Shown here piece after piece: positions 56,679-64,000 of a stretch of DNA of 64,000 nucleotides; position 1 is the stretch's first letter; each line of letters opens with the position of its first letter. The notes under the pieces were generated by a model. It was not told where the DNA came from. It did not search any database and was given only the letters and a program-made list of their open reading frames with translations. Both the position numbers and the translations under genes were made by a program. Source of the DNA: Jackrogersella multiformis (lineage: Eukaryota > Ascomycota > Sordariomycetes > Xylariales > Hypoxylaceae); NCBI GenBank assembly GCA_902806575.1, contig CADCXD010000018.1, positions 2,914,001 through 2,978,000 on the forward strand. Direction: 5' to 3'.

Positions 56679-58541
56679 TCATCCATCTAGTAATCCTACA
56701 GTCCAGTGTATAATTCTATCAACGCCGTGCCCGTGAATGGCGCTCACAGGTATCGCAGCACAGTCCTGTATCCACGCACCCTCGACCCCACTAGGATGCG
56801 GCTCTCGCCGGTCCGTGACAGCCTCTAGGTACCCCTTCAGCCGCGCGTAGTTCTCCTGGGTCTCGACCAAGTCCCCCTTCGTAGCAACGACGAACCACGG
56901 CTTCGCCGCGATGTGCAAGCCTCCCTCGTTGCCGCTTTCGGGCTCGGGCATGTCCGCGACTATCATCTGCCCGCTGTACATCGTCCCCCTATTAGTATTG
57001 CTGCCGCCGCCGCCGCTGCTGCCGTCGCCCTCCCAGTCAATGCGGCTCCCGATCTCGCGCTCCTTCTCCTCGTCCTCGCGCATGCGCGCGTACAGGCCGA
57101 CCTCGGTCCACAGCGCCTTGAGGGCGGTGACGGCGTCGCCGGCGCTCAGGTCGACGACGAAGGCCAGCACGCCGGCGCGCTCCACGTGCCGCAGGAACTC
57201 GATGCCGAGGCCGCGGTCCAGGTGCGCGCCCTCGATCAGCCCCGGGATGTCGGCCACGGTGAAGCGCGTGCGCGGCTCGGGGCCGGGCGCGTCCAGGTGG
57301 AAGTGCGAGTACGAGGAGGAGACGACGACGGAGCCGTACGTGGCGTCGTTGATGACGGAGTGGGGCGCGGCGCGCGCCGGCTTGGGCGTCGCGATGGGCC
57401 GCCCCTTGTGGTTGTCCAGCACCACGGTGCCGATGTTGGGCTGCAGCGTGGTGAAGGCCCAGTTGCCGACGCGCGCGCGGCTGTTGGTTAGAGACCGCAG
57501 GAGCGTGCTCTTGCCGGCGTTGGGGAGCCCCACGAGCCCGACGTCGGCGAGGAGCTTGAGCTCCAGCTCCAGCCGCATGCTTACGGCCCGCTCGCCCTTG
57601 GTGGCGAAGAGTGGCCGCGGCCGCTCCTTCGATACAAAGTGAGGGTTCCCTAGGCCCCCTATCCCGCCCGCGGCGAGGAGGATGGGCCGCGGCGTCGGCG
57701 CCGACAGGTCCAGGTGTATGGGCCCGTCGGGCTGGATGTACAGGCGCTCCCGGCGCGGGAGGCGGGGGAGCGCTATGCTGCGCCGCTCGGAGGTCGAGAT
57801 GCCGGGGTACAGCAGGAACTTGTCCAGGTGCGGGTGCTCGGGGGCCTCGGGCAGCTCGGCGCGGATCGCGTTCTCCACGTCCTCCTCGTGGTCGGCCTCG
57901 GCGAGCCCGGCCTCCATCTCGCGGACCAGCCTGGCGTACTCGCGCTCCTTCTCCCGCGCCTCCCGGAACAGCAGGTACTCCTCGACCACGGGGTCCATGC
58001 GGCCCAGCTCCCGGACCACGGTGCCGACGGGGACCTGGATGACGAGGTCCTCGCCGCGGGCGCCGCCCCGGCCGCCGCCCTGGCCGGTCTTGCCGCGGCC
58101 GGCGCGGAGGATGCGGCGGCGCGCCAGCTTGTGCAGCGAGGTCTCGCCGTGCACGGCCTGGACGTAGACGTTGCCGCCGTGGCCCCCGTCGCCGCCGTTG
58201 GCGGGGCCGTTGTCCAGGAAGGCCTCGCGCAGGAAGGAGATGCAGCCGTGGCCGCCGCCGCCGGCGTGCACGGTGACGCGCGCCTTGTCGGCGAAGGCGG
58301 CGACGGCGTACTCGTCGGGCGGCGGGTTGAGGCGCGAGGCCGGCAGCGCCGAGCTCGAGGCCGAGGGCGCCGTGCTGGTCGTCGCGCTGCTGTTGAGGGC
58401 GGGCGAGTCGGCCGACGAGTTGAGGACCGCGATCCCGGCTCGGCTACCTGGTATGCGGGAGGAGGCGGCGGCGGCTCGGAAGAGCGAGGGGTATAGGAAG
58501 GGGAGGAGGATCCCTGAGGGGGGCGGACACCGGGGAGGCAT
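56679..58541 (-). CDS. MTG2: mitochondrial Obg-family GTPase
   Basis: Obg GTPases help assemble the large ribosomal subunit; the fungal nuclear-encoded one acts on the mitochondrial ribosome. A single exon of 620 residues. The N terminus (about 1-35) is Arg/Ser/Ala-rich without acids, as in a presequence. The glycine-rich Obg fold appears at about 88-175 (VHAGGGGHGCISFLREAF, NGGDGGHGGNVYV) and resumes at 285-320 (ILLAAGGIGGLGNPHF). Between them is a charged insert of about 100 residues. The G domain has GLPNAGKS (338-345), DIPG (431-434), TKGD (554-557, in place of NKxD) and IPVSA (597-601). A Gly/Ser/Asn-rich loop (508-520) interrupts the G domain before G4. Coding GC is very high, so long chance frames exist on the other strand. 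The gene is convergent with TRM4. Confidence 0.9.
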   Translation of the reverse strand: MPPRCPPPSGILLPFLYPSLFRAAAASSRIPGSRAGIAVLNSSADSPALNSSATTSTAPSASSSALPASRLNPPPDEYAVAAFADKARVTVHAGGGGHGCISFLREAFLDNGPANGGDGGHGGNVYVQAVHGETSLHKLARRRILRAGRGKTGQGGGRGGARGEDLVIQVPVGTVVRELGRMDPVVEEYLLFREAREKEREYARLVREMEAGLAEADHEEDVENAIRAELPEAPEHPHLDKFLLYPGISTSERRSIALPRLPRRERLYIQPDGPIHLDLSAPTPRPILLAAGGIGGLGNPHFVSKERPRPLFATKGERAVSMRLELELKLLADVGLVGLPNAGKSTLLRSLTNSRARVGNWAFTTLQPNIGTVVLDNHKGRPIATPKPARAAPHSVINDATYGSVVVSSSYSHFHLDAPGPEPRTRFTVADIPGLIEGAHLDRGLGIEFLRHVERAGVLAFVVDLSAGDAVTALKALWTEVGLYARMREDEEKEREIGSRIDWEGDGSSGGGGSNTNRGTMYSGQMIVADMPEPESGNEGGLHIAAKPWFVVATKGDLVETQENYARLKGYLEAVTDRREPHPSGVEGAWIQDCAAIPVSAIHGHGVDRIIHWTVGLLDG

Positions 58542-59052
58542 GTTGATGTATCAATTGGTCTCGTGGTATGTTGTCGGAGTCATTATAGAAGTTTTTCGGT
58601 GGCTTCGCTTGGATTGGGTTCAGAGCCTAGCTGTAGCTTTAGTTGGTTGGTTGGATGATTAATCCTTGATTCGATCTCTACTTCGTAATCCCCGGATGAA
58701 TTTTTCAAGGTCGATAAGATAGTGGCGCCGATAAGGATTCTTCGATAAGATTAAGATTAAGAGAGCTACCCCAAGCTAAGGTACCTTCCCTGCTCCCTGC
58801 TCCTATAGCTTCACATGCCGGCTGACCGCTGCCGGCTTCGGCTAAAAGGCAGGTCACATGAGCTTCGGGACATCTTTTCCGTAATAGGTAGGGACGGGAG
58901 ACGGACGGGGACCTCATACGACATGCAACAACGCACACACCAATTTTATTTTTCTCTTTTTTACAAGTTCCGAAGTTTGTATGCAAGAAATCTCACAGAA
59001 CCATCTCAGACATACACACACCCAATCGATGATTTAATATGATAGTATTTCA

Positions 59053-59091
59053 GTTATTGTTATTGTTATTGTTATTATTGTTATTATTATC
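59053..59091. repeat. GTTATT microsatellite
   Basis: Repeated GTTATT units with one or two ATT variants, in AT-rich spacer downstream of nothing recognisable. Likely a slippage repeat. Confidence 0.85.
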
Positions 59092-59740
59092 ATAACCTCG
59101 GCTCAATCTCCTTTTCAAGGTGTTTTGACTGGATTCGTAGGCGCCAATGGCTCGCCTCGTCACAAGTCTCAAAAAGAGCCGCTGGACGCGCTCGAATGGC
59201 GGTGAGGATTAATGACTTACGAGGGACCAACGAGACCAACAGGAGATATGTCGTACAAGTCGGGGGCATCGCTAGCTGCGGGCACTCGCTTCTTGGCACT
59301 TTAATACACATCTCGGAGCCTCAAAAGGTATTGAAGATTTACGAGTGTGCGGATCCTTGACCGACCGTCCTTTTACTAGTACCTTTTTCTCTAGTTCTGG
59401 TATCTTTTGGAGGGGTTTTGTTTGAAGACTTAGACTGTATACTGCCTGGATTCATTGGAATCGTTGACGCCTGCTGCCACGTTGGAAACAGCCGATCTTG
59501 AACCAAGCAAGCACTTTATCGGTGTCATATTATGTCCATATTATTATTTTTTATATTTTCCTATAGGTTTGTCCTGGCCTGTCTCACTTCCTTTGTCTCC
59601 TCTCATGATCGACCATGCTTTTTTTAAGCATCTCAAACTCGAGGGGGGACACCTCATCTTTTTGTATATGAAGTTACTAGTAGTACTAGCAGATTAGTTG
59701 TACACAATATTACCTTACCTTGCCTTGCCTTACATTACCT

Positions 59741-59812
59741 CCATCCCCATCCCCATCCCCATCCCCATCTCCATAACCATCTCCATAACCATCTCCATAA
59801 CCATCCCCGTTG
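59741..59812. repeat. CCATCC / CCATAACCATCT tandem repeat
   Basis: About five CCATCC units pass into three 12-bp units of the CCATAACCATCT type. Frames through it encode only Ile/Pro/Ser/Thr runs, so it is not coding. Confidence 0.85.
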
Positions 59813-60330
59813 CCATCCCATGTCAACACCACTCTCCTCTCTCCAACGTTCGATTAATTCGTTTCCTACCATTACTGGCTCGTACGGAATACATCTGTAA
59901 CAGCAGAACATACCTAGTATACCTACTATCTACTATACCTACCTAGTATACATACCTAGCATACTTAGCATACCTAGCATACAGCAACACCAGACCGGCC
60001 GGATTATGCAAACTCTTGATTGGGTTACCCTCATGCACACTGCATGCTACTAGTAATCCTGCCGCCCATTCGAGCCACGACAGCTAAATTTCCTCTCTGT
60101 GGCCAAACGTGGTCATAACGCTCATCCCCCCTCCTTCAACCTCCTTGCTCGCTTAAGCTCGTCTTTGGCGTCCTTTGGGCTCCGCTGGGCAGTGGCACTT
60201 GTAATCCTTTCTCGTCTATCTACACTACCTTCTCAAAATCTTCCCCCGTCAGCAATTGCAGCAATTGGCTTCCTATTCTTTTGTGGGCTCAACGTGCTGC
60301 AGGTTCTGCAAGTGGCTCGCGCTTTGCTAG

Positions 60331-60400
60331 CCTCTCTCTCTCTCTCCGTCTCTGCCTCTCTGCATCTCTGCCTTTCTGCGTCTCTCTCACAAACCCTCTC
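60331..60400. repeat. CT-rich microsatellite
   Basis: CTCTCT run followed by imperfect TCTCTGC units. It lies within a CT-rich region that probably forms the 5' leader or promoter of the gene at 61066. Confidence 0.75.
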
Positions 60401-61065
60401 AAAAACCTCACCTCCTCATAGGCTCTTCAAATAGCTTCCGCATAGGGGAGGACGAAGCACCTTGATCCACCGGACTCTCGTGCTCTTTCTTGCCCTCTCC
60501 TGTCGCGCCGTTTCTTGGGATTTCTCTTGCTCTCCGTCTTCCCCACGCTCGCATACAAGCCATACAAGCCCGTACAAGCCCGTATCTTGCACGCCCAGGT
60601 ATCGCAGATATCGGTGACATCGGCAAGGCAAACTACACTACCGTACTCCTTATTTGCTGCCCTCAATTGACTATCGCAGCCACTCGACAGGGCGGTCAGC
60701 CAGAGGCTCCTGCAGGCCAACTTCTGAACTAGCCATTGACTGCCTTTGAACTGTCGACCAACTCCCCCTCCTGCTCCCACGTTGTCTGCTGCGACTCTAC
60801 CACCACTCTCAAGCCTGCTGTGTTGTTTCCTCGCTATTGTTCATAATACAGGTCAGTCACTCTCCGTGCTTTTGCCCTGGCCCGGTCCTTTCTCTTTCTC
60901 TTACTTCCCTCCTCCTGCTGCTACTATGGACCCTACCCGGGTCGTCAAGTGAACAGTATTGTACAATAGATCTATACTCTGCTGCCTCTCCCGCCCCCCC
61001 CCCATGTTTACCACTTTTCACAACCCGGCTGTCCTGCCCGCCACCATCGGCTTCACGCCGCTAAG

Positions 61066-61914
61066 ATGTATACCAGGGAACATAAACCCCGCAAGTCCAT
61101 CATCAGAATGGACCCGGACTGTGCTATCTGTCATGCTCCCGCCAGCCTCGCCTGCGACTGCGAGGCTAAAGGCCTCGAGATTGCCATCGAGCAAGCGGAG
61201 GGCCGTATGATGCAATCTGTGTATAATGACATACGGTAAGAGTCTTTCTTTTCTTCGTGCTATCCTGCTCCGAGTGAACTTAGGCTTGCTTGCCTGCTTG
61301 TTTGCTTGCCTCAACCCGTATCGACAACCTACTAAACCTGGACCAGTGCGTGGGTCCGAGCACATGCCCAAGACTACATACTTGAGTATTTCCGGCTGCT
61401 CACCGAACGGCGCAAGGCTTCACACGCGTCTCATATTGAACGGTTAACAGCCCATGCCTACCATTACTATCATGCTCCCCCGCATCCGAACGAGATTGCC
61501 GCGGCCCAAGCTACTCTGAAACGAGGAATCGACGAGGACTGGCAATCTAGCGTCCAGCGGTATCCGGAGGTGCTGGAATACTTCTACAGTCTGGTCGAGT
61601 TGACACTCCCACCTGACAACGAACCTGCGGTCAAAGACCCTCCCCTGAGTGCGTTGAGCGGATCGCGGAAGGCTAGCAGACGGGGCACGTCGACGGCCAC
61701 GATAGCCGGAGAGCCTTTCCACGAGAGGGAGCGGAACCCCCTCGCACGAAGGACGCCGCCCCCGCCGCCAATCGAACGGATCGACCGGATCGACCGGATC
61801 GACCGGAGAACGCCGGGACCGGTTGCCAACCCACTCGCACCGCCACCGAGCCAACGGAGACATAGCGTCTACCGGTCTCCGACTGCACCGCCAGGGAGTT
61901 TTTTCCAATACTAA
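61066..61914 (+). CDS. conserved fungal protein of unknown function with N-terminal Cys cluster
   Basis: Two exons, 61066-61235 and 61347-61914, give 245 residues; the intron (111 nt, GTAAGA...GACCAG) has phase 2 and contains the only break in the frame. The N-terminal segment MDPDCAICHAPASLACDCEA has four Cys at 19, 22, 30 and 32, a possible metal site. Residues about 38-150 are helical and rich in aromatic and charged residues (HAQDYILEYFRLLTERRK, GIDEDWQSSVQRYPEVLEYF). The C-terminal 80 residues are basic and Pro/Arg-rich, with a short IDR repeat. The dense, conserved-looking N-terminal half suggests a widespread fungal family, but I cannot name a function. An additional upstream non-coding or short coding exon is possible. 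Confidence 0.7.
61779..61806. repeat. 9-bp tandem repeat inside coding sequence
   Basis: Three copies of a GATCGACCG-type 9-mer, encoding an IDR-IDR-IDR run in the C-terminal part of the protein at 61066-61914. Because the unit is a multiple of three, copy-number change would keep frame. Confidence 0.8.
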
Positions 61915-63009
61915 TACGCACGTCCGTCAGGGAGTACTTTGGAAATTCCTCCCACCGTTTAGCCTACGGTGGCGACGACAGCTTTACGACTGGGTTTAGA
62001 TAGCTCATCCCTCACACGTGTAAAATTGGACCACAGCACAACTTGCATCTACACACGAACATTTTCCTTGAATTAACTCGAAAGAAAGAACGAACTCATT
62101 CACGAGACCACGAAAGAGCACTACGACCACCGTATCTGTATCTGCTGCATGGATGGGTGGAGGGAAAAACGTCCCGGATACCTTTTCTTTTCTGCATAGC
62201 GGAGAGACCTTGCACCTTTTTTTGACGACGTTTCAGTTCGACATATCTTTTTTTTTTTCTGCCGCCACATCTTGTTTATCATCATTTCCCTGCGGAACTG
62301 GTTCTACTTCGAGCTTGGAGTCATCTAAGACGGGTGGCAATTTTTCCTGGAGGGTTTAACTGGGCGTTAGGAGTGCTGCGGACTACGGTTGGACGAGCAG
62401 GACAGGGTTCTGGCATTTGTTTTGCGTTCGGCGGTGCTAACAGTTTTCCCTTCTTCTATCTTCTCCGTGTGCTGTCCACGCCTACTTGAGGTACATAGGG
62501 GTGGAAATTTTTATGCGAGAGCGGAGTTACAATATACCTGTCATCATATCATATCACATCATACCATACCTATCTCCCTATCTACCTATCTGAACAAACA
62601 GAAACGGAGTAGGGCGAGCTAGTCAATCTACAAAGTCGATGAAACCTATCCCATCTTGACCCGTAACGAGCCACGGGACACGGCGTTAAGCGTCGGAAAT
62701 GCCACCGCCAGACACATGGCCTGCGGTATTTGGATAATTAGCTTAGGGCAGGCGGCGGGTAGACAGACGTGTCCATCATCCGCCCGAGCACCAAGCATCA
62801 GACACCACGGACGTTAGGACGTTAGGACGCGAGATAGATGGCGAGCTACCGCTGCTGTCCGGTACGCAGTTGCTGCGTGACCCAAGCCCACCCTGCCTAT
62901 GGCGATGCGGCTGACACGTATGCGACGGGAACTGGGTAAGCTTTATCATACGCGGGCGAGGGATCGGGGGGTTTAACGGGCGAGACGAGGGGCACGCATA
63001 GGTGGTTTT

Positions 63010-63057
63010 GTATGTATGTATGTATGTATGGTGTATGTATGTAGGTAGGTATGTATG
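63010..63057. repeat. TATG microsatellite
   Basis: Tandem TATG units on the plus strand, interrupted once by GTG and passing into GTAGGTAGG units. Confidence 0.85.
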
Positions 63058-63189
63058 TGCGCGCGTGTAGTGTCCCTATGGGTGCTGCGGGAGTATGTAG
63101 GTAATAAACATGTTTCCGTCGCAGTGGATGACACGCTTCTGGCTGCCCCTGTACGGGTTGGACGTCCGGAGGGCAGGTAGGAAGATCGT

Positions 63190-63275
63190 TAGGTGGGTAG
63201 GTTGGGTAGGTAGATGTAGATAGCCCTAGGGGGATGGAGGCAGGCAGATAGGTAGGAAGGTAGATAGGCAAGCAG
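63190..63275. repeat. GGTAGG / GGTAGATAGG repeat tract
   Basis: Degenerate tandem of GGTAGG and TAGATAGG units; the same TAGG/CCTA tetranucleotide builds the dispersed palindromes elsewhere in the window. Confidence 0.7.
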
Positions 63276-64000
63276 GTCGTAGCAGAAGACCCCGAGGTAA
63301 AAACATCCGCCCTATAAGCTCTAGCCTATGGAGCTACTTATTTATGCGACTTTCCTTCTGTATATCATCCACGGATAGGTATAGCTTAACAACCACGAAG
63401 AAGGTAGGATATACAAATTTGACTCGGCTCGACTCAGCTGCAATGTTCAACATGCATCGAATAAGAAAAATACCCTAAGGAATCTACATCTGCCGACCAG
63501 ACCAAGATAGACGGACAGACTGACTGTCAGACAGACGGGCGAAGGGATGGCCCAACGCCAGCCCAATGATCACGTTGGCGTGTATGTAAACATGAGACAC
63601 CCAATGCACGACTAGGTCATATTCGTCAACGCCCCCTCCCCTTCTTCATATTTATGTGTCTTCCACTATCCCACTATCCCATTATCCTATCGTATCCTAC
63701 CGTATGTATGTGTATGCGTGTATGGAGAGACACTATAGAGGATCTCAAAGTGGGAGTTAGGATTGGAGTAAGCACGCACCTACATACATACGAGAGGGAG
63801 GGACGGAAGGTCAAAAGAGCTCGAGCGAATCAATGCCCCTATCCATACCGAAAAAAAACCCAAATCCAAAAACCCGGTAGTCCGATCACGTAATGTGGAA
63901 AGCGCGCACGGGAGCGACACGACATGAGAGGCGGCCCGCTGAATGGGGAGGGGGGAGGGGGATACGAAAAAAAACCTACCTAGGCTCGGGCCCTGCCGTC

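Larger units (their letters stand above)
58542..61065. other. intergenic spacer with simple repeats
   Basis: No supported gene in 2.5 kb. It contains a GTTATT-type microsatellite (59053-59091), CCATCC/CCATAA repeats (59741-59812), CCTAGTATAC-type runs (59910-59985) and a CT microsatellite (60331-60400). From about 60,100 to 61,060 the plus strand is CT-rich, consistent with a long leader, possibly spliced, for the gene that starts at 61066. A frame at 60099-60434 is low complexity and begins with GTG, so it is not called. Confidence 0.5.
61915..64000. other. intergenic tail of the window
   Basis: No supported gene. Contains TATG/GTAT microsatellite at 63010-63057, GGTAGG-type repeats at 63190-63275 and long pyrimidine or purine runs (62240-62260, 63850-63975). 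Ends at a CCTACCTAGGCT half-palindrome. Confidence 0.5.

Noticed and set aside
57714..58496. 260-codon plus-strand frame opposite Obg
   Set aside because: Antisense shadow of a very GC-rich gene; composition is Ala/Gly/Val-rich and no ATG-based protein family fits.
60099..60434. 111-codon frame with hydrophobic and Ser/Leu runs
   Set aside because: Starts with GTG, runs through a CT microsatellite and sits in a probable leader region.
1..64000. CRISPR array, bacterial operon or prophage
   Set aside because: Spliced nuclear genes throughout; no regularly spaced direct repeats with unique spacers.

Overview
This window is nuclear DNA from a filamentous ascomycete, most likely a Sordariomycete. 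The genes carry short introns of about 45-70 nt with GTAAGT/GTACGT-type donors and CTAAC/CTGAC-like branch sites. Gene content is typically ascomycete (THO2, MET2, PHO84-type transporter, CSN6, VPS17, MEF2, dynamin-like GTPase, TRM4/NCL1, mitochondrial Obg). Spacers are long and AT-rich, and there are no operons. The genus is not determinable by eye. I see no rRNA, CRISPR array, intact transposon or convincing tRNA. All exon joins below were worked out by hand from reading frame, splice consensus and family similarity.

Layout. Positions 1-2,900 hold two decayed genes, one of them a MYND-zinc-finger protein, both full of in-frame stops. At 4.7-6.5 kb is a seven-TM OST-alpha/TMEM184 (DUF300) membrane protein. 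At 8.0-15.3 kb, minus strand, is a very large THO2 mRNA-export/transcription subunit with an 800-residue arginine-rich tail. It diverges from a homoserine O-acetyltransferase (16.6-18.2 kb). A phosphate transporter of the PHO84 class follows (20.9-23.3 kb), then an orphan protein ending in a SUMO-interaction-like motif (24.3-25.7 kb), a GC-rich transcription-type cyclin on the minus strand (26.3-27.3 kb), a Cys/His-rich unknown protein (30.1-31.2 kb), and a nuclear-looking unknown protein on the minus strand (31.3-32.9 kb). Next are COP9 signalosome subunit 6 (34.0-35.2 kb) and a sorbitol-dehydrogenase-type zinc oxidoreductase (36.1-37.6 kb, minus).

A 5.5-kb gene-poor gap (37.6-43.2 kb, with one possible gene remnant) separates these from the retromer subunit VPS17 (43.2-45.1 kb, minus), which diverges from mitochondrial elongation factor MEF2 (45.8-48.4 kb). 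Then come an eight-exon dynamin-family GTPase (49.5-52.2 kb), the tRNA m5C methyltransferase TRM4/NCL1 (53.6-56.3 kb), the mitochondrial Obg GTPase MTG2 (56.7-58.5 kb, minus) and a conserved fungal protein of unknown function (61.1-61.9 kb). The last 2 kb is non-coding with simple repeats.

The genes are mostly housekeeping and do not form one pathway or a secondary-metabolite cluster. The most interesting non-gene signal is a 10-bp palindrome, TACCTAGGTA, found 19 times in spacers and not noticed in any exon. The most interesting gene-level oddity is a TRM4 stop codon followed by 76 further in-frame sense codons. I found no clearly new multi-gene system.
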